Origin: Chitinimonas_A lacunae
Lineage (GTDB): Bacteria > Pseudomonadota > Gammaproteobacteria > Burkholderiales > Chitinimonadaceae
Reading direction: 5' to 3'
Length of the DNA stretch: 64,000 nucleotides
Assembly (NCBI RefSeq): GCF_042650885.1
Contig: NZ_JBHSBU010000001.1
Span: 372,001-436,000 of the forward strand
Made by a program: the position numbers and the translations under genes. The first letter of the stretch is position 1. Every line of letters starts with the position of its first letter. A model generated the notes under the pieces. It made no database searches. It was not told the DNA's origin and was given only the letters and a program-made list of their open reading frames with translations. Below, piece by piece: positions 35,483-44,562 of this stretch.

Positions 35483-35816
35483 GAGTCAGTGGGACAGGCT
35501 GCCGGATTGGCTTTCAGGAGGGCGTCCGCTTGGCTGGGGCGGAGACTGAAGCCCGTAAGTCGCCATGGTGTCCACCTTCCTGTTCCGTGTGAGTGGCCAC
35601 CAGGGCGCAGGAAACGGCTTGATGGGTGAGGTGAGGTGCGATTGGGTGGGCTTGGACGCCAGGGTTAAGAAGAACGGCCAGGCGTGGCGGGAGAGCGGGG
35701 CTGAGATGGAAATGTTTATTTTTATGGAAATTCCGCTCTGATACTTGCGGATAAATTGCAGGATATTTTCTATCTGCGTCTCCAACCGCCATCCACCTTA
35801 TTCCCAGCCAATAAAG
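35483..35816. other. 334-base convergent intergenic region
   Basis: This region lies between the ends of ribD (plus) and prpD (minus). No gene is supported. It is GC-rich up to about 35700 and then A/T-rich. The only structure recognised is the terminator at 35817-35840 on its right edge. Confidence 0.5.
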
Positions 35817-35840
35817 ACGGGAGGTCGGCAGACCTCCCGT
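35817..35840. terminator. bidirectional terminator between ribD and prpD
   Basis: ACGGGAGGTC (35817-35826), loop GGCA, GACCTCCCGT (35831-35840). It is followed by TTT on the plus strand and by CTTTATT on the minus strand, so it can serve both converging transcripts. Confidence 0.85.
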
Positions 35841-35875
35841 TTTCTATCCTGCAGCGCTCAGGCTGGCATGCCCGA

Positions 35876-37318
35876 TCAGATCACCATCAGATCGACGAAC
35901 TCGTTGACCGGGGTGGCTTCGAGCTTGGCCTGATCGGCGCACAGCGCCAGGATGGCATCGACCTGTTTCTGCGGGAAGCGGCGATGCAGATTGCGCTTGA
36001 ACTTGGCCTCGAGCACCGGGATGCCTTCGGCGCGGCGGCGGCGATGGCCGATCGGGTATTCGACTTCCACTTCGTCGGTACGGCTGCCGTCCTTGAAGAA
36101 CACCTGCATGCGGTTGGCGATCGAGCGCTTTTCCGGGTCGAGGTAGTCCTTGGAGTAGCGCGGGTCTTCCACGCACACCATCTTTTCGCGCAGGGCGTCG
36201 ATGCGCGGGTCGTGGGCGACCTCGTCCTCGTAGTCGCTGGCTTCGAGCTTGCCGAAGATCAGACCGATGGCGGCCATATATTGCAGGCAATGGTCGCGGT
36301 CGGCCGGGTTGTTCAGCGGGCCTTGCTTGTCGATGATGCGGATGGCCGATTCATGGGTGGTGATCACCACCTTCTCGATCTCGTCGAGGCGGCTGGCGAT
36401 CTGCGGATGCAGGGCCAGTGCGCATTCGACGGCGGTCTGGGCGTGGAATTCGGCCGGGAAGGAAATCTTGAACAGCACATGTTCCATCACATAGCTGCCG
36501 TAGGGGCGCTGGAAGGAGAATTCCTTGCCCTTGAACAGCACATCGTAGAAGCCCCAGGTCTTGGCGGTCAGCACCGAGGGATAGCCCATCTCGCCCTTGA
36601 GCGAGATCAGCGCCAGGCGCACGGCGCGGCTGGTGGCGTCGCCGGCGGCCCAGCTCTTGCGCGAACCGGTGTTCGGGGCGTGACGGTAGGTGCGCAGCGC
36701 CTGGCCGTCGAGCCAGGCGTGGCTGACGGCGTTGATGATTTCCTCGCGGCTGCCGCCCAGCAGCTTGGTGACGACGGCAGTGGACGCCACCTTGACCAGC
36801 ACGACGTGGTCGAGGCCGACGCGGTTGAACGAGTTTTCCAGCGCCAGCACGCCCTGGATTTCATGGGCCTGGATCATGGCGGTCAGCACATCGCGCATGG
36901 TCAGCGGTGCCTTGCCCTGGGCGACGCGGGTACGCGACAGCCAGTCGGCCGCCATCAGGATGCCGCCCAGGTTGTCGGACGGATGACCCCACTCGGCGGC
37001 GAGCCAGGTGTCGTTGAAGTCGAGCCAGCGGATCATAGCGCCCAGGTTGAAGGCGGCCTGGATCGGGTCGAGCTGGAATTGGGTACCCGGCACCCGGGCG
37101 CCGTGGGGAACGATGGTGCCCGGGACGACCGGGCCGAGGAATTTGGTGCAGGCGGGGTATTCGAGCGCTTCGAAACCGCAGCCCAGCGTGTCCATCAGAC
37201 ACAGGCGGGCGGTGTTGTAGGCTTCGGTCGAACCGATCTGGCTGTTGCAGACATAGTCGGCAATATCGACCAGAACCTGGTCGGGAGCGGGACGGACATT
37301 CGAGATATGGGCGGACAT
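35876..37318 (-). CDS. prpD: 2-methylcitrate dehydratase
   Basis: Dehydrates 2-methylcitrate to 2-methyl-cis-aconitate in propionate breakdown. The 480-residue length is normal. MmgE/PrpD family landmarks are CLMDTLGCGFEAL (about 42-54), GARVPGTQFQLDP, the active-site region WLDFNDTWLAAEWGHPSDNLG (split over about 93-113) and AAGDATSRAVRLA. AAGGAAG precedes the start at 37318. It is the last gene of the prpB-GNAT-prpC-hypothetical-prpD cluster. AcnD/PrpF are not present, so hydration of the product presumably relies on an aconitase elsewhere. Confidence 0.96.
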   Translation of the reverse strand: MSAHISNVRPAPDQVLVDIADYVCNSQIGSTEAYNTARLCLMDTLGCGFEALEYPACTKFLGPVVPGTIVPHGARVPGTQFQLDPIQAAFNLGAMIRWLDFNDTWLAAEWGHPSDNLGGILMAADWLSRTRVAQGKAPLTMRDVLTAMIQAHEIQGVLALENSFNRVGLDHVVLVKVASTAVVTKLLGGSREEIINAVSHAWLDGQALRTYRHAPNTGSRKSWAAGDATSRAVRLALISLKGEMGYPSVLTAKTWGFYDVLFKGKEFSFQRPYGSYVMEHVLFKISFPAEFHAQTAVECALALHPQIASRLDEIEKVVITTHESAIRIIDKQGPLNNPADRDHCLQYMAAIGLIFGKLEASDYEDEVAHDPRIDALREKMVCVEDPRYSKDYLDPEKRSIANRMQVFFKDGSRTDEVEVEYPIGHRRRRAEGIPVLEAKFKRNLHRRFPQKQVDAILALCADQAKLEATPVNEFVDLMVI

Positions 37319-37351
37319 AAGGCTTCCTTTGGTCTGACCGTCAGACGGTCG

Positions 37352-37882
37352 TCAGATGTTGTGTTCTAGCAACACCACGATATCGTGCAGCACCAGCTCG
37401 GCCCGGACCGGGTTTTTCGCCTTGGCAATGCCTTGGCGCAACTGATCAAGCAGCGGGCGCAGCGCTTCGGGGTGGGTGCATTGTTCGACTTTCCTGGTGA
37501 AGAACATGGCCTTGAGGCCCAGGTATTCGCCGGCAGCCTGATTCATCAACTGCTTGGCCTGATGCAGCCGCACCAGCGTGTCTTCGCTGAGCGGCGGCGG
37601 CGCGGCTTCGATCAATTCGACTGGCGGGTCGTCCGACTCGCTGTCGGGCACGTCCGCTACGGGAGCGGCCGGTCTGGCGATCAGTCCAAGCGCCAGCAGG
37701 CGCTCGATTCCGTCGGCCGGCACGCCCAGCGGTCCGGCCAGCGCGGCCAGCGCCGCGCCGGTCTTCTGGCCGTCGACCTGCAACAGCAGCGTCCGCAGAC
37801 GCCCGGTCAGTTCGGGGCAGCTATCCCTGTCCCTGACCGCCTGTTGCCCCCTGTCTGTCTTCACCAAGATTGCGTTATGCAT
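37352..37882 (-). CDS. hypothetical protein inside the prp cluster
   Basis: A 176-residue cytosolic protein (MHNAILVKTDRGQQAVRDRD) with no recognised family. The N-terminal half, about 1-70, resembles a small helical winged-helix-like segment (LLLQVDGQKTGAALAALAGP, then GIERLLALGLIAR). A Pro/Glu-rich linker at about 72-98 leads to a helical C-terminal part (RLHQAKQLMNQAAGEYLGLK). AAGGA lies about 10 bases before the start. Its placement between prpC and prpD, with gaps of 33 and 80 bases, suggests cotranscription. A regulatory role is only a guess. Confidence 0.65.
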   Translation of the reverse strand: MHNAILVKTDRGQQAVRDRDSCPELTGRLRTLLLQVDGQKTGAALAALAGPLGVPADGIERLLALGLIARPAAPVADVPDSESDDPPVELIEAAPPPLSEDTLVRLHQAKQLMNQAAGEYLGLKAMFFTRKVEQCTHPEALRPLLDQLRQGIAKAKNPVRAELVLHDIVVLLEHNI

Positions 37883-37962
37883 GGCTCGAATCCTTCATAC
37901 CGTCGTAACCGGGTCGCTTCTTGTACGGACGACCTCGGAGCGAAACGGTAGCACAGCCGGAC

Positions 37963-39111
37963 TCAGCTACGCTGATCGATCGGTACGAATTCGAGATCTT
38001 CGGGGCCGATGTAGTTGGCGCTGGGGCGGATGATCTTGCCGTCCTGGCGCTGTTCGATCACATGGGCGCTCCAACCGCTGGTACGCGAGATCACGAACAG
38101 CGGGGTGAACATGGCAGTTGGCACCTGCATCATGTGGTAGCTCACCGCCGAGAACCAATCGAGATTGGGGAACATCTTCTTGATGTCCCACATCACGGTT
38201 TCCAGTCGTTCGGCGATATCGAACATCTTCATGCTGCCGGCGTCCTGGCTCAGCTGGCGCGCCACTTCCTTGATCACCTTGTTGCGCGGGTCGCCGGTGG
38301 TATAGACCGGGTGGCCAAAGCCGATGATCACTTCCTTGTTCTCGACCCGGCGGCGGATATCGGCCTCGGCCTGGTCGGCATTCTCGTAACGTTTCTGAAT
38401 CTCGAACGCCACCTCATTGGCGCCACCGTGCTTGGGACCGCGCAGCGCGCCGATGGCGCCGGTGATGGCGCTGTACATATCCGAGCCGGTGCCGGCGATG
38501 ACGCGACCGGTAAAGGTCGAGGCGTTGAATTCATGTTCGGCGTACAGCACCAGCGAAGTGTGCATGGCCTTGACCCACAGCTCGGACGGCTTCCTGCCGT
38601 GCAGCAGATGCAGGAAATGTCCGCCGATCGAGTCGTCGTCGGTCTCGACCTCGATCCGGCGGCCGTTGTGGCTGAAGTGATACCAGTACAACAGGGCAGA
38701 GCCGAGCGAAGCCATCAGCCGGTCGGCGATATCGCGGGCGCCGGCCAGATTGTGGTCGTCCTTCTCGGGCAGCGCGCAGCCAAGCACCGAGACGGCGGTG
38801 CGCATCACGTCCATCGGATGGGCCGAAGCCGGCAGTTGCTCCAGCACGGTCTTGAGCGAGGCCGGCAGACCGCGCAGCGACTTGAGCTTGTTGCGGTAGG
38901 CAGTGAGTTCTGCCCCGGTGGGCAGCTTGCCGTGGACCAGCAGATAGGCGATTTCTTCGAATTCGCAGCTTTCCGCCACATCGAGAATGTCGTAACCGCG
39001 GTAGTGCAGATCGTTGCCGGTACGACCCACGGTACACAGTGCCGTATTGCCGGCTGCGACGCCGGATAGCGCCACCGATTTCTTCGGCTTGGGCAGCAGG
39101 TTGTCACTCAT
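37963..39111 (-). CDS. prpC: 2-methylcitrate synthase
   Basis: Condenses propionyl-CoA with oxaloacetate. The 382-residue citrate synthase fold protein has the catalytic His in GALRGPKHGGANE (about residue 235) and the second His in VIIGFGHPVYTTGDPR (about 274). A catalytic Asp lies in PNLDWFSAVSY. PrpC rather than GltA is supported by length (about 380 against about 430) and by location between prpB and prpD. GGAG precedes the start. Confidence 0.95.
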   Translation of the reverse strand: MSDNLLPKPKKSVALSGVAAGNTALCTVGRTGNDLHYRGYDILDVAESCEFEEIAYLLVHGKLPTGAELTAYRNKLKSLRGLPASLKTVLEQLPASAHPMDVMRTAVSVLGCALPEKDDHNLAGARDIADRLMASLGSALLYWYHFSHNGRRIEVETDDDSIGGHFLHLLHGRKPSELWVKAMHTSLVLYAEHEFNASTFTGRVIAGTGSDMYSAITGAIGALRGPKHGGANEVAFEIQKRYENADQAEADIRRRVENKEVIIGFGHPVYTTGDPRNKVIKEVARQLSQDAGSMKMFDIAERLETVMWDIKKMFPNLDWFSAVSYHMMQVPTAMFTPLFVISRTSGWSAHVIEQRQDGKIIRPSANYIGPEDLEFVPIDQRS

Positions 39112-39138
39112 CCTTGCTTCTCCTTCGTTGAGGGCGCG

Positions 39139-39744
39139 CTAGCGGCGCGCCCGGCGTTGAATCCTGACGCGGGCTGCGTCGCCGCTGCGCTGCTTCCAGT
39201 CGCGGCGTTTGAGCCGGTACAGTACATGGCGGCGCAGCGGGTGGCCTTCGGGCAGGCTGGGGTGGTCGAAATCGTCGGTTGGGTCGTATTGCATGCCCAG
39301 CCGCTCCATCACGGCGCGCGAGGGCCGATTGTCCACGGCGGTCATGGCGACGATATCCATCAACTGACGCTCGGCAAAACCCAGGTCGAGCAGGCGCTGC
39401 GCCGCTTCGGTGGCATAGCCCTGGCCCCAGTATTCGGGCAGCAGCCGCCAGCCGATCTCGATGCACGGGGTGAAATGGGTCTGGTAGGGCGGGGGGAACA
39501 GCCCGATCACCCCGGCAAATTCGGTGATCTCGGGCAACTCCAGCACCAGGAACCCCCAGCCTTTCTCGGCAAACAGCGCTTGTGCCCGGGCGGCTTCGGC
39601 ATCGCTTTCTGCCCGCGTCAGCCGAGACGGAAAGAACCGCCGCACCTGCGGGTCGGCATTGAGCCGGGCAAAGGGCACCAGGTCGTCCTGATGCCACTGG
39701 CGCAGCACGATGCGCTCGCCGCGCAGCCACAACTGGCGTGTCAT
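39139..39744 (-). CDS. GNAT family N-acetyltransferase (RimJ/RimL type)
   Basis: A 201-residue acetyltransferase. The GNAT core is visible: ERIVLRQWHQDDL at the N-terminus, EIGWRLLPEYWGQGYATEAA (motif A, acetyl-CoA pyrophosphate binding, about 98-117) and VDNRPSRAVMERLGM (motif B, about 140-154). The start overlaps the prpB stop (ATGA), so it is translationally coupled to prpB. It may acetylate a Prp enzyme or a metabolite, but related proteins most often modify amino groups of proteins or small molecules; the target is unknown. Confidence 0.88.
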   Translation of the reverse strand: MTRQLWLRGERIVLRQWHQDDLVPFARLNADPQVRRFFPSRLTRAESDAEAARAQALFAEKGWGFLVLELPEITEFAGVIGLFPPPYQTHFTPCIEIGWRLLPEYWGQGYATEAAQRLLDLGFAERQLMDIVAMTAVDNRPSRAVMERLGMQYDPTDDFDHPSLPEGHPLRRHVLYRLKRRDWKQRSGDAARVRIQRRARR

Positions 39745-40628
39745 GCCTTGTCCTGCTGGGCGAACAGGGCATCGAGCTTCTGTTCGAAATCGTGATAAGC
39801 AAGGTGGTCGTACAGGTCCATCCGGGTCTGCATGGTGTCGAGCACGGCCTGCTGACTGCCATCGCGACGGATGGTCCGGTAGACGTTGAGCGCTGCCTGC
39901 GACATGGCGCGGAAGGCCGACAGCGGGTAGAGAATCATCGCCACATCGGCCGAAGCCAGTTCATCGCGGGTAAACAGCGGGGTCTTGCCGAATTCGGTGA
40001 TATTGGCCAGCACCGGCACCTTCACGGCGGCGGCGAACTGGCGGTACATATCGAGGCTTTCCATCGCTTCGGGAAAGATCATGTCGGCACCCGCTTCGAC
40101 ACAGGCCACCGCCCGGTCGATGGCGGCCTGCAAGCCTTCCACGGCCAGTGCATCGGTGCGGGCCATGATCACGAAATCGGGGTCGGTACGGGCATCCACG
40201 GCGGCCTTGATCCGGTCGACCATTTCGGTCTGCGACACGATGGCCTTGCCCGGCCGATGGCCGCAGCGCTTGGCCTGGACCTGGTCCTCGATATGGACGG
40301 CACCGGCGCCCGCCTTGATCATGCTGCGCACCGTGCGGGCGATATTGAAGGCGCCACCCCAGCCGGTATCGATATCGACCAGCACCGGCAGATCGGTGAT
40401 ATCGGTAATCCGCCGCACATCGATCAACACATCTTCCAGCGTGGTAATGCCGAGATCCGGAATGCCGCAGGAGCTGGCTGCCACCCCACCGCCCGAGACA
40501 TAAAGCGCCCGGTAGCCGCTGTGCTCTGCCAGACGGGCGGCATAGGCGTTGATTGCACCGACGATCTGCAAGGGCTTTTCGGTCGCGACAGCGTGGCGGA
40601 AACGGGCGCCGGCAGAGGCAAGGGCCAT
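39741..40628 (-). CDS. prpB: 2-methylisocitrate lyase
   Basis: Cleaves 2-methylisocitrate to pyruvate and succinate, the last step of the methylcitrate cycle. The start at 40628 (MALASAGARFRHAV) follows AGGAG and gives 295 residues. Isocitrate lyase superfamily motifs are VLVDIDTGWGGAFNIARTV, AVHIEDQVQAKRCGHRPGKA with the catalytic Cys in KRCGH, and FVIMARTDAL. It is the first gene of the operon, 42 bases after a predicted sigma-54 promoter and divergent from prpR. Confidence 0.95.
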   Translation of the reverse strand: MALASAGARFRHAVATEKPLQIVGAINAYAARLAEHSGYRALYVSGGGVAASSCGIPDLGITTLEDVLIDVRRITDITDLPVLVDIDTGWGGAFNIARTVRSMIKAGAGAVHIEDQVQAKRCGHRPGKAIVSQTEMVDRIKAAVDARTDPDFVIMARTDALAVEGLQAAIDRAVACVEAGADMIFPEAMESLDMYRQFAAAVKVPVLANITEFGKTPLFTRDELASADVAMILYPLSAFRAMSQAALNVYRTIRRDGSQQAVLDTMQTRMDLYDHLAYHDFEQKLDALFAQQDKA

Positions 40629-40669
40629 GACGGGAACTCCTGGGATCAATGGAAACGGGCAGGGCGATA

Positions 40670-40684
40670 GCAAAAGTCTTGCCA
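40670..40684 (-). promoter_or_regulatory. predicted sigma-54 promoter of the prp operon
   Basis: Read on the minus strand: TGGCAAGACTTTTGC. It matches the -24/-12 consensus TGGCAC-N5-TTGC except for one base. The expected transcription start is around 40658, 30 bases before prpB. This agrees with PrpR being a sigma-54 activator. Confidence 0.75.
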
Positions 40685-40793
40685 GCCCGCCAAGCCGCTG
40701 GTGGCCGCGTCCAGACCCTTCATAAAAACAAGCTGCTAGCCCTGGTCACTCCTTTATCTCCGCGTCCAGGCCAGACCCGGAAGGCAATGTGCT

Positions 40794-40829
40794 GTTTCAA
40801 ATATGAAACCGATGTTTCAAGTCTGAAAC
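40794..40829. promoter_or_regulatory. tandem PrpR-type operators
   Basis: Two 16-base palindromes, GTTTCA-AATA-TGAAAC (40794-40809) and GTTTCA-AGTC-TGAAAC (40814-40829). Their centres are 20 bases apart, and both have identical half-sites. They lie about 110-145 bases upstream of the predicted sigma-54 promoter and about 90 bases before prpR, as expected for an enhancer site bound by PrpR. A role in autoregulation of prpR is likely from the position. Confidence 0.8.
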
Positions 40830-40919
40830 TGTGTTCCAATGGCGGGCGCTTTGCATCGGCCTAGGGAGAGTCGGTGGAAAGCGGACAGTGGTTGTGGACT
40901 CATCACCGTGGAATTCCCT

Positions 40920-42797
40920 ATGCCTGCCATGCCTTTGCCGCAACTTGCCGTGGTCGCCACCCGGGCGCTGGCCGATCTGGTCCGTGAGCTGGCGCCTTTG
41001 CATGGCGGCCGCTTTGAACTGCGGCTGATCGAGAAACCAGTGGAGCAGGCGCTGGAGACGGTGCGCGAGCTGGCGCGTGCCGGCCTCGTCGACGCCGTGG
41101 TGGCGGCCGGGCGGGGGGCGGAGCGCTTGCGGGTCGAATCGCCCGTGCCGGTGGCGGCGATCCAGGTCAGTGGCTATGACATCCTCCAGGCCCTGGCGCG
41201 GGCGCGGGCCATCGATCCGCGCGCGGTGCTGCTGAGCCGGCGGCGGCTGGCCGACGAATTCGACCGCTTGCGCCCGCTATTGGCCATCGACGTGGTGCAG
41301 TTGCTGTACGAGGACGACGACGAGGCGCGCAGCCAGCTTGACCGCCTGCGCCAAGGGGCGCGGCCGGTGGTGGTCGGCTCTAGCCAGGTGGTCAATCTAG
41401 CGGGGCAGTTCGGTTTGCCGAGCGTGCTGGTCTATTCGGCCGAAGCGGTGGCGCAGGCTTTCGAGGCGGCGTTGGAGCTGGTGCGGGTGGCGCGTCAGGA
41501 GGAAGCCAAGCGTGAGCGGCTCGACCGGATATTGGAAAGCCTTGCCGAGGGGGTGGCGGCCGTCGATCTGGAGGAGCGGGTCCAGGCCATCAACCCGGCC
41601 CTGGCGCGGCTGATCGGTGTGGCGCCCGAATGGGCGCTTGGGCGACGGCTGTCCGAGCTTGCGCCTGTGCTGACCTTGCAGGAAGTGCTGAAGAGCGGTG
41701 AGCCACGGCGCGATGAGGTGGCCAGCGTAGGCGGCCGGACGCTGGTGACGCAGCGCCTGCCGCTGATCGAAGCGGGCAGCCAGGTCGGCGCCGTGTTGAC
41801 CTTGCAGGAGTCGGGCGCGATCGAGCGGGCCGATCGTAAGCTGCGCAGCGAGGCGCGCAAGAGCCAGTTCCGCGCCCGTTATCGCTTGACCGATCTGCTG
41901 GGCGAATCGCCGGCCATCCGCCATGCCCGCGAACTGGCCCGCTTGTATGCCCAATCGGACGGCTCGGTGCTGATCGGTGGCGCCTCGGGCACCGGCAAGG
42001 AGCTGGTGGCCCAGGGCATCCATCAAGCCTCGCGTCGGGCCGGCGGCGCCTTTGTGGCGCTCAATTGCGCGGCTTTGCCGGAAACGCTGCTCGAATCCGA
42101 ACTGTTCGGATATGAGGAAGGCGCGTTTACCGGTTCCCGCCGCGGCGGCAAGCCGGGTCTGCTGGAGCTGGCCCATCAGGGCACCTTGTTCCTCGACGAG
42201 ATCGGCGATATGCCGCTGGGGCTGCAAACCCGTCTGTTGCGGGTCTTGCAGGAGCGGGAAGTGTTGCGGCTCGGCGCCTCCGAACCCGTGCCGATCAATG
42301 TGCGGGTGATCGCCGCGACCCATGCCGATCTGCGCGCCGGCATCACGGCCGGCTGGTTTCGTGCTGACCTGTATTACCGGCTCGCTATCCTGACCCTGAC
42401 CCTGCCGCCCTTGGCCGAACGCGGCGGTGATGTGGCCATTCTCACTGATGCCCTGGCGCGCGAGGCGCTGGCCCGGGTCGGTTCGAGCCGACCGGCCCAC
42501 GATCTGGCCAAGCCGCTGTTGGCCGCAGCGGCCGGTTACGCCTGGCCCGGCAATGTGCGGGAATTGCAGAATCTGGTGGAACGGGCAGCGGTGCTGCTGC
42601 AAGCAGGCGCTGCGCTTGATCGGGACGACTGGCGCCGCCTGGCACCCGAGCTTGGCGCCACACCGCTGCCACTCGACGGCGGTCGCCGCGCCCTGGCGCT
42701 GGAGATGCTGGCCGCCTGTGGTGGCGATCGGGCGGAGGCGGCACGCCGGCTGGGGATCAGTCGCACGACGCTATGGCGGCTGACTCGGACTGAGTGA
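40920..42797 (+). CDS. prpR: propionate catabolism sigma-54 dependent activator
   Basis: A 625-residue enhancer-binding protein. The N-terminal PrpR_N sensor domain (about 5-190) binds 2-methylcitrate in characterised homologues. It is followed by a PAS-like segment (about 200-290) and the AAA+ domain (about 325-560). Walker A is GGASGTGKELVAQG, and the sigma-54 contact loop reads EEGAFTGSRRGG (GAFTGS instead of GAFTGA). Walker B is GTLFLDEIGDMP. The C-terminal Fis-type HTH is RAEAARRLGISRTTLWRL. The start at 40920 (MPAMPLPQ) was preferred over 40839 because the earlier residues are not protein-like. It should activate the divergent prp operon. Confidence 0.93.
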   Translation: MPAMPLPQLAVVATRALADLVRELAPLHGGRFELRLIEKPVEQALETVRELARAGLVDAVVAAGRGAERLRVESPVPVAAIQVSGYDILQALARARAIDPRAVLLSRRRLADEFDRLRPLLAIDVVQLLYEDDDEARSQLDRLRQGARPVVVGSSQVVNLAGQFGLPSVLVYSAEAVAQAFEAALELVRVARQEEAKRERLDRILESLAEGVAAVDLEERVQAINPALARLIGVAPEWALGRRLSELAPVLTLQEVLKSGEPRRDEVASVGGRTLVTQRLPLIEAGSQVGAVLTLQESGAIERADRKLRSEARKSQFRARYRLTDLLGESPAIRHARELARLYAQSDGSVLIGGASGTGKELVAQGIHQASRRAGGAFVALNCAALPETLLESELFGYEEGAFTGSRRGGKPGLLELAHQGTLFLDEIGDMPLGLQTRLLRVLQEREVLRLGASEPVPINVRVIAATHADLRAGITAGWFRADLYYRLAILTLTLPPLAERGGDVAILTDALAREALARVGSSRPAHDLAKPLLAAAAGYAWPGNVRELQNLVERAAVLLQAGAALDRDDWRRLAPELGATPLPLDGGRRALALEMLAACGGDRAEAARRLGISRTTLWRLTRTE

Positions 42798-43047
42798 GGC
42801 GAGGGAAGAGGCTGGCGCGATGGTCGGGGGCGCGAGGAGGCGGCCGTGGGCTCGATCGGTTGGCCGTCCGGCCCGGAAGACTCACTGCGCTGTGGCCGCC
42901 TGTGGCGGCTGGGCCGGGGGGCCACGTCTCGGTGGCGGGTCCATGCCGGCTGAAGCGTACACAGGCGGATTCGGAAAATTTCAGGAAATTACTGTGCTAG
43001 ATTTGATGCGGGATTGAACGAAAAACTAAAAATCCCTGGATCGGCTT

Positions 43048-43386
43048 TCAAGCGCCGTTGCGATCAAGATGGGGCAGCTTGTTGGTGACGCCGGCCCATT
43101 GCTCATGGTCGGGCAGCGGGTCTTTCTTCTCGACGATCACCGTCCACTTGGGGCTGCGGGCCAGTTCGGCGTTGAGGGCAATATAGACTTGCTGGTCGGC
43201 CGGCACATCGTCTTCGGCATAGATGGCCTCGACCGGGCACTCGGCCACGCACAGGGTGCAGTCGATGCATTCATCGGGGTCGATGACCAGGAAGTTCGGG
43301 CCTTCGCGGAAACAGTCGACCGGACAGACATCGACGCAATCGGTATATTTGCACTTGACGCAGGCGTCGGTAACAACATAGGTCAT
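43048..43386 (-). CDS. fdxA: 7Fe ferredoxin
   Basis: A 112-residue electron carrier with one 3Fe-4S and one 4Fe-4S cluster. It starts at 43386 (MTYVVTDACVKCKYTDCVDV). Cluster ligands are visible as CVKCKYTDCVDVCPVDCF (residues 9-26) and CIDCTLCVAECPVEAI (about 40-55). The C-terminal extension NAELARSPKWTVIVEKKDPL is typical of FdxA. The frame is open far upstream, but that part is antisense to gluQ and not protein-like. It is divergent from gluQ, with 78 bases between starts. Confidence 0.95.
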   Translation of the reverse strand: MTYVVTDACVKCKYTDCVDVCPVDCFREGPNFLVIDPDECIDCTLCVAECPVEAIYAEDDVPADQQVYIALNAELARSPKWTVIVEKKDPLPDHEQWAGVTNKLPHLDRNGA

Positions 43387-43464
43387 ATTAGTTTTACCTC
43401 GGTAATACGCGGTTCGGGAATTGCCCCGAATTGTAACAGAGCGCACTCGCGCGCTCTCGCACGC

Positions 43465-44412
43465 ATGGTTATTTTCAAAGACACTCCTCCCATATTGCCG
43501 CCGCGTTATCGCGGCCGTTTTGCACCCAGTCCCAGCGGACCGCTTCATATCGGTTCGCTGCTCGCTGCCATGGCCAGCCGTCTTGAGGCACGCGCCCATG
43601 GCGGCGAATGGCTGGTGCGAATCGAAGACCTCGACCCCCCACGCGAACAGCCCGGCGCCAGCGCTGCGATCCTGCGCACCCTCGAAGCGCTGGGCTTTGA
43701 ATGGGATGGCGAGGTGAGTTATCAAAGCCAGCGCCACGCCTTGTACGAGGCGGCTTTGCAACAGTTGCGCGAAGCCGGTCTTGCCTACCCTTGCGGCTGC
43801 ACCCGGCGCGAAATTGCCGATTCTTCCTTGCGTGGAATCGATGGACCGGTCTATCCCGGCTATTGCCGCCATGGCCTGGCACCCGGACGCAGCGCACGCG
43901 CCTGGCGGTTGCGTGTGGCGCCCGGCGTGGAGATTGCCTATACCGACGCCATACAAGGCCGGCGGGTCCAGGCGCTGGCTAGCGAGGTGGGCGATTTCAT
44001 ACTGCGGCGGGCCGATGGCTATTTTGCCTACCAGTTGGCGGTGGTGGTCGACGATGCCGCGCAGGGGGTCACCGATGTGGTACGCGGCGCCGATCTACTC
44101 GACTCTACGCCGCGTCAGGTATACTTATGCCAATGTCTTGGTCTGAAGGCTTTTCGTTATGCCCATTTGCCGGTCCTGGTGAACGAGGCAGGCGAGAAGC
44201 TCAGCAAGCAGACGCTGGCGCCCGCCGTCGAGGTGACGGAAGGCGCCGCCTTATTGGTCCGGGTATTACGCTATCTTGGTCAAACGGTGCCGAAGGAGCT
44301 GGAAACGGTATCGATCGCCGAGGTCTGGCGCTGGGCCGATGCACACTGGTCGCTCGAAGCCGTGCCCAAACGGTTGGGCATACCGGTGCAGGCAGCGATG
44401 GGTGGCATGTAG
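43465..44412 (+). CDS. gluQ: glutamyl-Q tRNA(Asp) synthetase
   Basis: Attaches glutamate to queuosine in the anticodon of tRNA-Asp. The 315 residues resemble the catalytic half of GluRS without an anticodon-binding domain. Motifs are RFAPSPSGPLHIGSLLAA (HIGH signature), a zinc site (YPCGCTRREI with the later Tyr/Cys in YPGYCR), IEDLDPPRE and the KMSKS variant EKLSKQT. The start at 43465 (MVIFKDTPPI) was chosen because upstream sequence is antisense to fdxA. It stands upstream of fimV. Confidence 0.92.
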   Translation: MVIFKDTPPILPPRYRGRFAPSPSGPLHIGSLLAAMASRLEARAHGGEWLVRIEDLDPPREQPGASAAILRTLEALGFEWDGEVSYQSQRHALYEAALQQLREAGLAYPCGCTRREIADSSLRGIDGPVYPGYCRHGLAPGRSARAWRLRVAPGVEIAYTDAIQGRRVQALASEVGDFILRRADGYFAYQLAVVVDDAAQGVTDVVRGADLLDSTPRQVYLCQCLGLKAFRYAHLPVLVNEAGEKLSKQTLAPAVEVTEGAALLVRVLRYLGQTVPKELETVSIAEVWRWADAHWSLEAVPKRLGIPVQAAMGGM

Positions 44413-44562
44413 TAATTGCCAAAGGCGCAAGCCATTGTCATCTATCCCATTGAAAAATAAGCCGCAAAATTTTCTTTTAATTGTGCGGAATGGGTGTACT
44501 AAACTCAGATGGCATGTTTGCTTGCGCGCGTAAACCCATGATGTTATTTTACTTGTCCCAAA

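Noticed and set aside
35756..37369. 537-codon open frame on the plus strand
   Set aside because: It is the antisense shadow of prpD, which has clear family motifs.
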